Assembly: GCF_015163075.1 (NCBI RefSeq)
Contig: NZ_JADDXU010000003.1
Span: forward strand, 248,001 to 312,000
Direction of reading: 5' to 3'
Source: Streptomyces justiciae
GTDB taxonomy: Bacteria; Actinomycetota; Actinomycetes; Streptomycetales; Streptomycetaceae
DNA length: 64,000 nucleotides
Below, in pieces: positions 17,136 through 26,063 of this stretch. Below the pieces are notes generated by a model. That model made no database searches. It had not been told where the DNA came from and saw only the letters and a list, made by a program, of their open reading frames with translations. The position numbers and the translations under genes are program-made. The stretch's first letter is position 1; each line of letters begins with the position of its first letter.

Positions 17136-18341
17136 ATGCAATGTGCTGATGTGACCCATGTCAGCACGCTCGCGCCGCCCACCGTCACACAGCCCGGCAC
17201 CGCCGAACGCAGCACGCCGCGCCATCCCATGGCGGTGGCGCTCGGCCTGTTCGCCGCCGCCCGGCTCACCGGGCTTGCGGTGCTCGCCGCGACCGCCTGG
17301 GCCACCGGCCACCACCCGCTCACGCTGCTCGGCCGGTCCTGGGACTCCCGCTGGTACCTGGGCATCGCCGCGCACGGCTACGGCCACACCCTCCACATCC
17401 GCCCCGGCGTCGTCTACAGCGACCTCGCCTTCTTCCCGCTCTACCCGGCGCTGGTGCGCGCGGTGACCGCGGTCAGCCCGCTGGGCGGCGGCGCGGCGGG
17501 CCTGCTGGTCTCGTGGACGGCGGCGGCGGTGGCGGCGTGCGGCATCTACGCGATCGGCGTACGCCTGCACGGCCGGGCCGTAGGCACCGCTCTCGTCCTC
17601 CTCTGGGCCCTGTTGCCGCATTCGGTCGTGCTGTCGATGGCGTACACGGAACCCGTCCTGACCGCGTTCGCCGCCTGGTCGCTGTACGCCGTGCTCACCG
17701 GCCGCTGGCTGTGGGCGGGCACGCTGGCCGCGCTCGGGGGGCTGGCCCGGCCGAACGGGTTCGCGGTGGCGGTGGCGGTGCTGGCGACGGCGGCGTACGA
17801 GATCTTCCGGACCCTCAGGCGGGGCGGAAAAGTTACCCACAGCCTGTGGACGGGCGCGGCGCTCGCCCCGCTCGGCTGGTCGGCGTACGTCGTCTGGGTC
17901 GGCCATCGCAAGGGCGACCTGCTCGGCGGCTACTTCGCGGTGCAGCGCGGCTGGGGCTCCAGCTTCGACTTCGGCCACGGATCACTCCGCTTCACCCGCC
18001 ACCTGATCCTCCAGGGCGACCGCCTGGTCTTCCCGATGACGCTGCTGATCGTCGCCGCGGCGGTCCTCCTGTACGCCCTGCTCCTCCTGGACCGCCCCCC
18101 ACTCCCGCTCGCCGTCCACACCGCCGTACTCCTGCTGATCACCCTCGGCGGCTCGGGTTTCTTCGAGTCCAAGCCGCGCTTCCTGCTCCCCGCGTTCCCG
18201 CTGCTGCTCCCGCTGGCCCGGGCGCTGGTCCGCACGGCGAGAGCCCGGCCCTGGCACGCGGTCGTGGTGACCGGTGCCCTGGCCGGGCTCTCGTTCGCCT
18301 ACGGGGCGTATCTGGTCGTACTGGCGGATACGCCGCTGTAG
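17136..18341 (+). CDS. PIG-V-like mannosyltransferase family membrane protein
   Basis: A 401-residue polytopic membrane protein with about nine helices. The luminal/outer-loop signature WDSRWYLGIAAHGY near residue 68 is the actinobacterial version of the PIG-V family (GT-C glycosyltransferases using polyprenyl-phosphate-mannose), and FFPLYPALVRAV and MAYTEPVLTAF are also typical. The likely role is adding a sugar to lipid or protein acceptors on the outer face; acceptor unknown. The start is uncertain: ATG 17136 or a GTG 12 bases later. It ends 14 bases before the convergent YbjN-like gene stop. Confidence 0.83.
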   Translation: MQCADVTHVSTLAPPTVTQPGTAERSTPRHPMAVALGLFAAARLTGLAVLAATAWATGHHPLTLLGRSWDSRWYLGIAAHGYGHTLHIRPGVVYSDLAFFPLYPALVRAVTAVSPLGGGAAGLLVSWTAAAVAACGIYAIGVRLHGRAVGTALVLLWALLPHSVVLSMAYTEPVLTAFAAWSLYAVLTGRWLWAGTLAALGGLARPNGFAVAVAVLATAAYEIFRTLRRGGKVTHSLWTGAALAPLGWSAYVVWVGHRKGDLLGGYFAVQRGWGSSFDFGHGSLRFTRHLILQGDRLVFPMTLLIVAAAVLLYALLLLDRPPLPLAVHTAVLLLITLGGSGFFESKPRFLLPAFPLLLPLARALVRTARARPWHAVVVTGALAGLSFAYGAYLVVLADTPL

Positions 18342-18355
18342 CGGATGTTCAGCTC

Positions 18356-18895
18356 CTACTCGTCGCCGTCGGCGTCACCCTCGGGCTTCTCGGCGTCGTT
18401 GATCTCCTGCTCCAGGCCGAGCTGCTCCACGAGCCACTTGTCGAACTCGATCGCGGCCCGCACCCAGCTGACCGTCGACGACACGAAGTGCTCCAGGCTC
18501 ACCCCGGTGCCGATCAGCATCTGCGCCTCGCCGATGAGGCGGACGGTGCCGTCGTCGTGGGTGTGCGTGTAGAGCTTGGGCCACAGGGTGCGGCGGTTCC
18601 AGTCGTCGATGGACTCGAGCAGCTGCGGCTTCTCGTCGATCTTGTGGGGCCGGTCGTAGAACGTCCGGACGGAGAAGACCTGCTGGTCACCCTCACCCCG
18701 GAACATGAAATACGTACGGAACTGCTCCCACGGCGCCGCGAGGTCACCCTCTTCGTCAACGACGTACTTCAGCTCCATCTGCTCCAGGAGCTGCTTCACG
18801 AGGTCCTGATCCGGGACGACGGGGCCCGCCGGTCCTTGGGGCTGCGGCTCGGGCTGGCCCCCGAAGTTCGGAATCGAGGACGGGTCGATGGTCAC
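18356..18895 (-). CDS. YbjN domain protein
   Basis: A 179-residue soluble protein of the YbjN fold (type III secretion chaperone-like). An N-terminal Pro/Gly-rich stretch (NFGGQPEPQPQGPAGP) precedes the domain, which contains YVVDEEGDLAAPWEQFRTYF and GEGDQQVFSVRTFYD; the C-terminus is acidic. GTG at 18895 was chosen because GAAGGGA lies 9 bases upstream; the longer frame to 18955 lacks a site. YbjN proteins in actinobacteria are often beside stress genes, and clpB lies just upstream on the same strand (126 bases). Role unknown. Confidence 0.8.
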   Translation of the reverse strand: MTIDPSSIPNFGGQPEPQPQGPAGPVVPDQDLVKQLLEQMELKYVVDEEGDLAAPWEQFRTYFMFRGEGDQQVFSVRTFYDRPHKIDEKPQLLESIDDWNRRTLWPKLYTHTHDDGTVRLIGEAQMLIGTGVSLEHFVSSTVSWVRAAIEFDKWLVEQLGLEQEINDAEKPEGDADGDE

Positions 18896-18970
18896 CGTGA
18901 TTTTCCCTTCGTACGGATTCCGCCATCCTCCCCCATGCGGGGAGGGGGGTGGCAACCCCCGGCGGGGTCT

Positions 18971-18987
18971 GTCAGCCGTGGGCTGAC
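18971..18987 (-). terminator. Hairpin after clpB
   Basis: Perfect 7-base stem GTCAGCC / GGCTGAC with a 3-base loop, 35 bases beyond the clpB stop. No T-run. Moderate support. Confidence 0.5.
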
Positions 18988-19021
18988 TTGATCCGGTCGC
19001 CGGGGGTCCGGGTACCCAGGG

Positions 19022-21619
19022 TCAGAGCGTCTTGCCCGTCGCCGGGCCCACGAGCAGGCCGTCTCCGAAAGTGTCCACCCTGACCGTGTCGCCGTCCTTG
19101 ATCTCGCCGGAGAGGATCTCCTTGGCGAGGCGGTCGCCGATGGCGGTCTGGACCAGGCGGCGCAGGGGGCGGGCGCCGTAGGCCGGGTCCATGCCCTCGT
19201 CCGCGAGCCAGGCCAGGGCCTCGTCGCTGACCTCCAGGGTGAGGCGGCGTTCCGCGAGGCGCTTGGCCAGGCGGTCGATCTGGAGGCGGGCGATGCGGCT
19301 CAGCTCGTCCTTCGACAGGGCCGAGAAGACGACCAGGTCGTCCAGGCGGTTCAGGAACTCCGGCTTGAAGGCGGTGCGGACCACCTCCAGGACCTGCTCC
19401 TTCTTCTCCTGCTCGGTGGTGAGCGGGTCCACCAGGAACTGGCTGCCCAGGTTCGAGGTCAGCACCAGGATCGTGTTGCGGAAGTCGACCGTGCGGCCCT
19501 GGCCGTCGGTGAGCCGGCCGTCGTCCAGCACCTGGAGCAGGACGTCGAAGACCTCCGGGTGGGCCTTCTCCACCTCGTCCAGCAACACCACGCTGTACGG
19601 CCGCCTGCGCACCGCCTCCGTCAGCTGGCCGCCCTCCTCGTAGCCGACGTAGCCGGGGGGCGCGCCGACCAGGCGGGCGACGCTGTGCTTCTCGCCGTAC
19701 TCCGACATGTCGATGCGAACCATCGCCCGCTCGTCGTCGAAGAGGAAGTCGGCGAGGGCCTTGGCGAGTTCGGTCTTGCCGACGCCGGTGGGGCCGAGGA
19801 AGAGGAAGGAGCCGGTCGGGCGGTCGGGGTCGGCGATGCCGGCGCGGGTGCGGCGTACGGCGTCCGAGACCGCCTGGACCGCCTCCGTCTGGCCGATCAG
19901 CCTGCGGCCCAACTCCTCCTCCATGCGCAGGAGTTTCTGGGTCTCGCCCTCCAGGAGACGCCCGGCCGGGATGCCGGTCCAGGCGGCGACGACGTCGGCG
20001 ATGTCGTCGGAGCCGACCTCCTCCTTGACCATGGTGTCCTTGGCGGCCTCTTCCTCGGCCTCGGAGGCTTCCTCCAAGTCCCGTTCCAGGGTGGGGATCT
20101 CGCCGTACAGCAGCTTGCTGGCGGTGTCGAAGTCGCCGTCGCGCTGGGCGCGTTCGGCCTGGCCGCGCAAGTCGTCGAGCTTTTCCTTGAGTTCACCGAC
20201 GCGGTTGAGGGACTGCTTCTCCTTCTCCCAGCGGGCGGTGAGGCCCCTCAGCTCCTCCTCCTTGTCGGCGAGGTCGCGGCGCAGCTTCTCCAGGCGTTCG
20301 CGGGAGGCCGGGTCGGTCTCCTTCTCCAGGGCCAGCTCCTCCATCTTCAACCGGTCGACGGAGCGCTGGAGTTCGTCGATCTCGACGGGGGACGAGTCGA
20401 TCTCCATGCGGAGCCGGGACGCGGACTCGTCGACGAGGTCGATGGCCTTGTCGGGGAGGAAGCGGGAGGTGATGTAGCGGTCGGAGAGGGTGGCGGCCGC
20501 GACCAGCGCGCTGTCGGCGATCTGGACCTTGTGGTGGGCCTCGTACCGCCCCTTCAGTCCGCGCAGGATGGCGATGGTGTCCTCGACGGTCGGCTCGGCG
20601 ACCAGCACCTGCTGGAAGCGGCGCTCCAGGGCCGGGTCCTTCTCGATCCGCTCGCGGTATTCGTCGAGGGTCGTCGCGCCGACCATGCGCAGCTCGCCGC
20701 GAGCGAGCATGGGCTTGAGCATGTTCCCGGCGTCCATGGCGGAATCCCCACCCGCGCCGGCCCCCACGACGGTGTGCAGCTCGTCGATGAAGGTGATGAT
20801 CTGGCCGTCGGAGTCCTTGATCTCGGCGAGGACGGTCTTGAGCCGCTCCTCGAACTCACCGCGGTACTTCGCGCCGGCGACCATCGCACCGAGGTCGAGG
20901 GCGACGAGCCGCTTGTTCTTCAGCGACTCCGGCACGTCTCCCTTGACGATCCGCTGGGCGAGCCCTTCGACGACGGCGGTCTTGCCGACACCGGGCTCAC
21001 CGATGAGGACGGGGTTGTTCTTGGTACGGCGGGACAGCACCTGAACGACCCGCCGGATCTCCTGATCGCGCCCGATGACGGGGTCGAGCTTGCCCTCGCG
21101 CGCGGCGGCGGTGAAGTCGGTACCGAACTTCTCCAGGGCCTTGTAGGAGCCCTCGGGGTCGGCGGTGGTCACCCTTCTCCCTCCCCTCGCCTTCTGGAAG
21201 GCGTCCTGCAACTTCCTGGCGTCGGCCCCCTGCGAGGAGAGTACGTCCCCAGCCTGGCCGCCCTTGGCGGCGGTGCCGATGAGGAGGTGCTCGGTGGAGA
21301 GGTACTCGTCGCCGAGGTCCTTGGCGCGGGTCGCGGCGTCGTTGACGACGGCGAGCAGTTCGCGGCTGGGCTGCGGGGGCGCGACGGTGGAGCCGGTCAC
21401 GCTGGGGAGCCCGGCGAGGATCTTCTCCGCGCCGGCGCGGACGGCGGCGAGGTCGGCCTCGACGGCGGCGAGCAGGTCGACGATGTTCTCGTTGTCCTGC
21501 CCCTGAAGCAGAGCCAGCAGCAGGTGGGCGGGGGTGAGGTCGGGGTGGCCCTCGGCGGCGGCGCGCTTCTCGGCCGCGTTGATCGCGTCCCGGCTCCGGT
21601 TGGTCAGCTCGGCGTCCAC
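19022..21619 (-). CDS. clpB: ClpB disaggregase
   Basis: An 865-residue AAA+ chaperone that, with DnaK, extracts polypeptides from aggregates in the cytosol. Domains in order: Clp-N (1-145, two repeats), AAA1 with Walker [10 protein letters not shown] near residue 205 and Walker B FIDELH, the coiled-coil middle domain (about 400-525, Glu/Lys/Leu-rich) that contacts DnaK and separates ClpB from ClpA/ClpC, AAA2 with GPTGVGKTE near 605 and [11 protein letters not shown], and the C-terminal small domain. GTG at 21619 follows GAGGAGGAGC. The upstream region has an HspR operator (21698-21718), so heat-shock control with dnaK is expected. Confidence 0.96.
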   Translation of the reverse strand: MDAELTNRSRDAINAAEKRAAAEGHPDLTPAHLLLALLQGQDNENIVDLLAAVEADLAAVRAGAEKILAGLPSVTGSTVAPPQPSRELLAVVNDAATRAKDLGDEYLSTEHLLIGTAAKGGQAGDVLSSQGADARKLQDAFQKARGGRRVTTADPEGSYKALEKFGTDFTAAAREGKLDPVIGRDQEIRRVVQVLSRRTKNNPVLIGEPGVGKTAVVEGLAQRIVKGDVPESLKNKRLVALDLGAMVAGAKYRGEFEERLKTVLAEIKDSDGQIITFIDELHTVVGAGAGGDSAMDAGNMLKPMLARGELRMVGATTLDEYRERIEKDPALERRFQQVLVAEPTVEDTIAILRGLKGRYEAHHKVQIADSALVAAATLSDRYITSRFLPDKAIDLVDESASRLRMEIDSSPVEIDELQRSVDRLKMEELALEKETDPASRERLEKLRRDLADKEEELRGLTARWEKEKQSLNRVGELKEKLDDLRGQAERAQRDGDFDTASKLLYGEIPTLERDLEEASEAEEEAAKDTMVKEEVGSDDIADVVAAWTGIPAGRLLEGETQKLLRMEEELGRRLIGQTEAVQAVSDAVRRTRAGIADPDRPTGSFLFLGPTGVGKTELAKALADFLFDDERAMVRIDMSEYGEKHSVARLVGAPPGYVGYEEGGQLTEAVRRRPYSVVLLDEVEKAHPEVFDVLLQVLDDGRLTDGQGRTVDFRNTILVLTSNLGSQFLVDPLTTEQEKKEQVLEVVRTAFKPEFLNRLDDLVVFSALSKDELSRIARLQIDRLAKRLAERRLTLEVSDEALAWLADEGMDPAYGARPLRRLVQTAIGDRLAKEILSGEIKDGDTVRVDTFGDGLLVGPATGKTL

Positions 21620-21657
21620 GTTCTCGTGCTCCTCCTCGGTGTCGATGACCCGGGTGT

Positions 21658-21718
21658 CGTTGACTCTCCTTGGACTGATTCAGTCAACGTACACAAAGTT
21701 GAGTCTATTCCGCTCAAG
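21658..21718 (-). promoter_or_regulatory. clpB control region: HAIR operator plus leader palindrome
   Basis: GTTGAGT-N7-GCTCAAG at 21698-21718 matches the HspR operator HAIR (CTTGAGT-N7-ACTCAAG) with one mismatch per arm. On the minus strand it contains a TTGAGC that could act as -35, with TACGTT about 20 bases on as a loose -10. Between it and the start codon is an inverted repeat CGTTGACT / AGTCAACG (21658-21665, 21682-21689) that would form a leader hairpin. Confidence 0.8.
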
Positions 21719-21778
21719 GTGCGGTCCGGGAGGGGTCGGGGACCGGGTTCCCCTCCTGCCGGGGTTAAGTTCCGGGGC

Positions 21779-22195
21779 ATGGCGACGACGTACACCCAGG
21801 ACCCCGGCGCACCGGACCCGCTCTACCTCAGCTTCTGGCGGGAGCGGCACCTGTGCACCCTGACGACCCTGCGCCCGGACGGCAGCCCGCACGTGGTGCC
21901 GGTCGGAGTGACATACGACCCGGAGGCGCGACTCGCTCGGGTGATCACGAACAAGTCGAGCGCGAAGGTGGGGCACGTGCTGGCGGCGGGCCCTTCCGGG
22001 GCCCTGGTCGCGGTGTGCCAGGTGGCCGGGCGGCGGTGGGCGACGCTGGAGGGGCGGGCGCGGGTGAGGACCGAACCGGAGCGGGTGGCGGAGGCCGAGC
22101 GGCGGTACGCGGAACGCTATGAGCGCACGCCGTCGCCGAATCCGTCCCGGGTGGTGATCGAGATCGAGCTGACGCGGGCGCTGGGGCGCGGTTGA
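21779..22195 (+). CDS. Pyridoxamine-phosphate-oxidase-fold protein (FMN/F420 family)
   Basis: A 138-residue split-beta-barrel protein. TLRPDGSPHVVPVGVTYD near residue 30 and TNKSSAKVGHV near residue 58 are typical of the PPOX / F420-dependent reductase superfamily; these small members reduce or bind flavin/F420 cofactors and the substrate is rarely known. ATG at 21779 lies right before MATTYTQDPG; GGGG at -6 may serve as a weak ribosome site. Divergent from clpB, so the 159-base gap carries both promoters. A very strong hairpin follows the stop. Confidence 0.85.
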   Translation: MATTYTQDPGAPDPLYLSFWRERHLCTLTTLRPDGSPHVVPVGVTYDPEARLARVITNKSSAKVGHVLAAGPSGALVAVCQVAGRRWATLEGRARVRTEPERVAEAERRYAERYERTPSPNPSRVVIEIELTRALGRG

Positions 22196-22274
22196 GCGGC
22201 GGCCTCACGAGCACCGTTGGCGATTTTCAGCCACGGCCAGAAAGGGTCGATACCCGGAAATGTCCCCGGAAACT

Positions 22275-22315
22275 GCAGCGGCGTCACCGTGTTCAGGTCA
22301 CGGTGACGCCGCTGC
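22275..22315. terminator. Strong 17-base-pair hairpin
   Basis: A perfect 17-base inverted repeat (arms 22275-22291 and 22299-22315, loop TTCAGGT) lies between the stops of the convergent PPOX-fold gene and the Rieske-like small gene. Its symmetry suits a bidirectional terminator. Confidence 0.85.
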
Positions 22316-22358
22316 GGGGGGAAGCGCCTGAGCGATCTGTTACGACGGGGGAATCGCG

Positions 22359-22694
22359 TCAGGCACTGCGGGGGGTGGCTGAGATGGTCCGTGGGGTGGG
22401 GGATTCCGGTTCCACCAGCCGATGGTCTCGTTGGTCGAGGTTCACAAAGATCATTCCGTACCGAATGGCACACCGCACAGGCTGCGGCGCCCCCCGAGGC
22501 CGCCGCAGACACCGGTACGCCCGCACGTCCTCGTCGTCGTCGCGGGTGACGACGACCGGCTCGCCGAAGACGGTCACCATCAACGAGTCGCCGGAGTGGG
22601 GGATCGCGGTGACCAGGTCGATGAAGTGCCAGCCGGAGCGATAGGCCGTGGCCATTTCACGACGGAAGGAGCGGTCGTCGGGGGGAGTGGTCAT
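22359..22694 (-). CDS. Small protein resembling a Rieske-oxygenase fragment
   Basis: A 111-residue soluble protein. The stretch GEPVVVTRDDDEDVRAYRC, then RRPRGAPQP and YGMIFVNLDQ, reads like the beta-sheet core of Rieske ring-hydroxylating oxygenases (GxxVVVxRDxxGxVRAFxNxCxHRG ... GFxFVNLD), but the Cys-x-His and Cys-x2-His ligands are missing, so no 2Fe-2S cluster is expected. This resemblance is by eye and remote. The ATG at 22694 overlaps the stop of the DSSW peptide gene by 4 bases, so both are made from one message. It may be a partner of that peptide. Function unknown. Confidence 0.65.
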   Translation of the reverse strand: MTTPPDDRSFRREMATAYRSGWHFIDLVTAIPHSGDSLMVTVFGEPVVVTRDDDEDVRAYRCLRRPRGAPQPVRCAIRYGMIFVNLDQRDHRLVEPESPTPRTISATPRSA

Positions 22695-22957
22695 AGCTGC
22701 TCGGCCCAGCTGCTGTCGTCAACGGACCAGGAACTGTCCCCGGGCACGGTGGCCGGATCTCCGCTCGCCGCGATGATCCAGCTGCTGTCCTTCGGGGCCG
22801 CAACGGTCGTTGTCGTCGTACGCCAGCTGCTGTCCGCCTGGACATCGCCCTTCGTCCCCGCAAGGCCGCTCAGCGCCCCGATGGCCACAACGGTGGAGAA
22901 GGCGGCGGCAAGCACCGAGCGAAGCATTCTCTTATGCATAGTCGGCTTCGTCCTCAT
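22691..22957 (-). CDS. Secreted small protein with four DSSW motifs
   Basis: An 88-residue precursor. Residues 1-41 are a signal peptide: basic start (MRTKPTMHKRM), hydrophobic core, and VQA before the predicted cut. The mature chain would begin exactly at DSSW and has four DSSW copies (residues 42-45, 57-60, 74-77, 81-84) joined by short Ala/Thr/Gly linkers. ATG at 22957 is preceded by GAGGTGA at 8 bases. Translationally coupled to the Rieske-like small gene and divergent from a pair of LuxR-type regulators 85 bases away. The repeats may be processed peptide units or tryptophan anchors in the wall; I know no family for it. Function unknown. Confidence 0.7.
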   Translation of the reverse strand: MRTKPTMHKRMLRSVLAAAFSTVVAIGALSGLAGTKGDVQADSSWRTTTTTVAAPKDSSWIIAASGDPATVPGDSSWSVDDSSWAEQL

Positions 22958-23042
22958 TTGAAGGTCACCTCTCCCCCGCTGAATACGACGATGGCCCATT
23001 CCGGCACGTCATGGCCACACAATCGGTGCATCATGTTCCTGC

Positions 23043-24062
23043 ATGTTCAGGACCCTGGGGGGTGGAGATTTGGCAATAAATGAGACTAAGCAGACACATC
23101 CTCACACGGTGACCGAGCTGTGCGAGGACGGTCGCCGTCTCTACGGGAACGCTCTCCGCACTGGTCGTATCGCCCGTGCGGACGTCGAGCCTGCCCCGTG
23201 CCTGATGGAGTTCGCCCTCCTCCATCCCGACCCCGACGACGCGAACTGGCTGCGCCCGGTTCCCCCGTCGATCGCCCTGGCGCAGCGGCTCAATCCGATC
23301 GAGGACGAGATCACCCAGCGGCGCCGGCAGTCGATCGAACTCGCCGAAGCTTTCGAGCCGTTCATGACGCTCAGCGCCCAGTCGGCCGGAACCACGCACT
23401 CGATCACGGTGCTGGAGGGGCTCGACCGGATCAACGCGGCGCTGGATCTGGCCACCGCCCAATGCCAGAACGAGATGCTCACCGTCCAGCCGAGCCGCCG
23501 CCGCCTCGAGCACACCCTGACCAAGGCCCTGGACCGCGACCGGCCGTTGATAGACCGGGGCTGCCGCATCCGCACCCTCTACCAGCACCCCGCCCGCTAC
23601 AGCCCGGAAACCCTGGCCTACGTCGCCCAGTTCACCGACGGCAAGGTCGAGTACCGCACCATCGACGAACTCGTGGAGCGGCTGATCATCTGCGACGAGA
23701 CCGTGGCGTTCATCCCGACGCGGGACGACGGGGAGGTCGCCCTCGAACTCCGGCACCCGGGGCTCGTCCGCTATCTGATCAAGGTCTTCGAGTTCATGTG
23801 GGGCCGCGCGGTGCCGCTGAGCGCCGGCGCGCCCTACGAGACCGCCCCCGACGGCATCACGGACATCCAGCACTCCATCGCCAAGCTCCTCGTCGAGGGC
23901 CATGTCGACGAGGCGATCGCGCGGCGCCTCGGGATGAACGTCCGCACCTGCCGGGCCCACATCGCCAAGCTCGCCTCGGCGCTGGGCAGCGGCAGCCGCG
24001 CCCAACTCGGCTACCTCATCGCGGAGTCGGGCATCCTGAAGCAGGAGGGAGCGGACGAGTGA
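23043..24062 (+). CDS. LuxR-type HTH regulator with TrmB-like sensor region (paralogue 1)
   Basis: A 339-residue putative transcription factor. An N-terminal helical region (CEDGRRLYGNAL ... PCLMEFALLHPDPDD) is followed by a sensor-like domain (LYQHPARYSPETLAYVAQF, EYRTIDELVERLIICDETVAFIP) similar in pattern to TrmB/phospholipase-D-fold ligand domains but without HKD catalytic motifs, then a LuxR-type HTH (about 275-335: QHSIAKLLVEG, DEAIARRLGMNVRTCRAHI). Start uncertain: ATG 23043, or a TTG nine codons on with a GGTGGAG in front. The stop overlaps the next gene's GTG (GTGA). Divergent from the DSSW peptide gene, whose expression it may control. Confidence 0.8.
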   Translation: MFRTLGGGDLAINETKQTHPHTVTELCEDGRRLYGNALRTGRIARADVEPAPCLMEFALLHPDPDDANWLRPVPPSIALAQRLNPIEDEITQRRRQSIELAEAFEPFMTLSAQSAGTTHSITVLEGLDRINAALDLATAQCQNEMLTVQPSRRRLEHTLTKALDRDRPLIDRGCRIRTLYQHPARYSPETLAYVAQFTDGKVEYRTIDELVERLIICDETVAFIPTRDDGEVALELRHPGLVRYLIKVFEFMWGRAVPLSAGAPYETAPDGITDIQHSIAKLLVEGHVDEAIARRLGMNVRTCRAHIAKLASALGSGSRAQLGYLIAESGILKQEGADE

Positions 24063-25036
24063 CGTCGGCGCCGCACCCGGAGCACGGTGTGGAGGAGCTG
24101 TGCGCGGCGGGGCTGGAACTCTACGGCCGCGCCCTGGCGAACGGCGGCGTCCCGGAGCGCGAGGCGGACGCCGTGCCCTGTGTGCTCCGTGCCGGACTGC
24201 TCCGCCCCGACCTCGACGATCCGCATCGGCTGCGGCCTGTCCCCCCGGCCGTGGCCCTGCCCCGGCTGCTGCGCGGCATCGCCGAGGACATCGCCCGCCG
24301 GCGCCGCGCCGAGACCCGGCTGGCCGAGGCGTTCGAACCGCTGCTGGCCCTTGCCGAGCGGGACAACGGCAGCGTGGACACCACCGGTTTCACCCTGTTG
24401 AGCGGCCTCGACCGGATCAAGGACGCTATCGGACGCGCCATGCGCCAGTGCTCGCAGGAGGTGCTGACGATCCAGCCGGGCGGCAAGCGTCCCGTCTCCG
24501 CGCTCGCCGTCGCCCTGCCCCTGGAGCAGCAGTTGCTCTCCCGTGGCGGCCGTATGCGCACCCTGTACCAGCACACCACGCGGCACGACCCGGCCGTACT
24601 CGCGCACTACGAGCTCCTCGTCGGCGACGTCGAGGTCCGCACGCTCGACGAGGTCCCCGACCGCCTCATCGTGCTGGACCGCGCGGTCGCCCTCGTCCCG
24701 GCCAACGCCGAACGCACCCTGGCCGTGGAGGTCCGCCACCCTCCCCTGGTGACCTACCTGGCCACCACCTTCGACCGCCTCTGGCGCCTCGCCACCCCCA
24801 TGCACCCCCAGGCGGTCCAGCAGCCCACGCTCAACGGCGTCACCGCCCGCCAACGCGCCATAGCCGCCCTCCTCATAGAAGGCCACACCGACGCCGTCAT
24901 AGCCGACCGTCTCGGTCTCAACGTGCGCACCGCCCGTGAGCACATCGCCAAGCTCGCCGCGACTCTCGGCAGTGAGAGCCGGGCGCAGCTCGGTTATCTC
25001 ATCGGACGCTCCGGGATTCTTGATCAGGGATCGTGA
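24059..25036 (+). CDS. LuxR-type HTH regulator with TrmB-like sensor region (paralogue 2)
   Basis: A 325-residue paralogue of the preceding gene with the same three parts: CAAGLELYGRAL helical start, sensor region (GGRMRTLYQHTTRH, EVRTLDEVPDRLIVLDRAVALVP) and C-terminal HTH (AIAALLIEGHTDAVIADRLGLNVRTAREHI). GTG at 24059 overlaps the upstream stop by 4 bases, so the two are coupled and may act as a pair. The 3-prime end overlaps the convergent third paralogue by 38 bases. Ligand unknown. Confidence 0.82.
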   Translation: MTSAPHPEHGVEELCAAGLELYGRALANGGVPEREADAVPCVLRAGLLRPDLDDPHRLRPVPPAVALPRLLRGIAEDIARRRRAETRLAEAFEPLLALAERDNGSVDTTGFTLLSGLDRIKDAIGRAMRQCSQEVLTIQPGGKRPVSALAVALPLEQQLLSRGGRMRTLYQHTTRHDPAVLAHYELLVGDVEVRTLDEVPDRLIVLDRAVALVPANAERTLAVEVRHPPLVTYLATTFDRLWRLATPMHPQAVQQPTLNGVTARQRAIAALLIEGHTDAVIADRLGLNVRTAREHIAKLAATLGSESRAQLGYLIGRSGILDQGS

Positions 25037-26063
25037 GGGCGCCGCCCCCGGCGCCCCCGGCGCCGCCTGCGCCGGTGGGGCGTGGCGGGCCGTCCAGGCC
25101 CACCTGGGCGATCCGGACCCCGAGTTGCGTGCGGCTCGCCGCGCCCAGGGTCTCCGACAGGCGGGCGATGTGGGCTCGGCAGGTGCGGACGCTTATGCCC
25201 AGCCGTTCCGCGATCACCGCGTCCTGGTGGCCCTCCGCGAGCAGCGCCGCGATCGACTGCTCCCGGTTGGAGATGCCCTCGATGCCGGTGTCGGGCAGCG
25301 GGGCGGTCAGGGGGATCGCCAGCCGCCACAGGCGTTCGAAGACCGTCGCCAGGAAGCCCACCAGCGCCGGGTGGCGGAGTTCCAGCGCCAGCGTGCGGTC
25401 CGCGTTCGCCGGGATGAACGCCACCGTGCGGTCGAAGAGGATCAGCCGGTCGATGACCTCGTCGAGGGTGCGGGCCTGGACCGCGTCGCCCATCAGTTCC
25501 AGGTAGTTCAGCAGGCCCTGGCCGTGGCGGGCGACGTGGGTGTAGAGGTCCCGCATGCGCACGCCCCTCGCCCGCAGCGCCAGCGCCCGGTGCAGGCCCT
25601 CGGTCAGTTCGTGCTCGGGGCGGATGCCGCCGGGCTGGACCGTCAGCACCTCCGTCGTGCACGCCTGCGTCGCCTCGTCCATCGCCGCCTGGATACGGGA
25701 CAGCCCGTCGAGGACCCGGATCGCCGAGCGGTCCGCCATCGCCGACGACGACAGCTGCGAGCCGAGCCCCGCGTACCACTCGAACGCGGCCACCGCCGAG
25801 CCCATCCGGCGTTGACTCGCGCTGACCTCGTCGTAGACCCCGCGCAGCAGCCGGGTCATGACTTCCTGCGGGGAGGTGGGGACCAGCCAGTCCATGTCGT
25901 CCGGGTCGGGGTGCAGCAGGGCCAGCTCCAGCAGGCACGGCACCGGCTCCGCGTCCTCGCGCGGCACCCGGCCCCGCCGTACGGCCCGGGAATACACGCG
26001 ATCCCCGGCCTCGCACAGTCGGTCAGCACCGTGTGGATGCTCGTCCGTCCCGTGCCCGGCCAT
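24999..26063 (-). CDS. LuxR-type HTH regulator with TrmB-like sensor region (paralogue 3)
   Basis: About 354 residues; third member of the local family: CEAGDRVYSRAV near the start, GVRMRDLYTHVARH and ARTLDEVIDRLILFDRTVAFIP in the sensor region, and HTH with SIAALLAEGHQDAVIAERLGISVRTCRAHI. A Gly/Ala-rich tail (TGAGGAGGAGGG) is extra. ATG at 26063 best matches the paralogues; the frame is open to 26207. Its last 38 bases overlap the end of paralogue 2 on the other strand, so transcripts would be antisense to each other there. Confidence 0.78.
   Translation of the reverse strand: MAGHGTDEHPHGADRLCEAGDRVYSRAVRRGRVPREDAEPVPCLLELALLHPDPDDMDWLVPTSPQEVMTRLLRGVYDEVSASQRRMGSAVAAFEWYAGLGSQLSSSAMADRSAIRVLDGLSRIQAAMDEATQACTTEVLTVQPGGIRPEHELTEGLHRALALRARGVRMRDLYTHVARHGQGLLNYLELMGDAVQARTLDEVIDRLILFDRTVAFIPANADRTLALELRHPALVGFLATVFERLWRLAIPLTAPLPDTGIEGISNREQSIAALLAEGHQDAVIAERLGISVRTCRAHIARLSETLGAASRTQLGVRIAQVGLDGPPRPTGAGGAGGAGGGALTIPDQESRSVR

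Noticed and set aside
19559..21778. Plus-strand open frame opposite clpB
   Set aside because: Gly/Val/Leu-rich shadow of clpB. The real gene in this frame is only its last 138 codons (from 21779).
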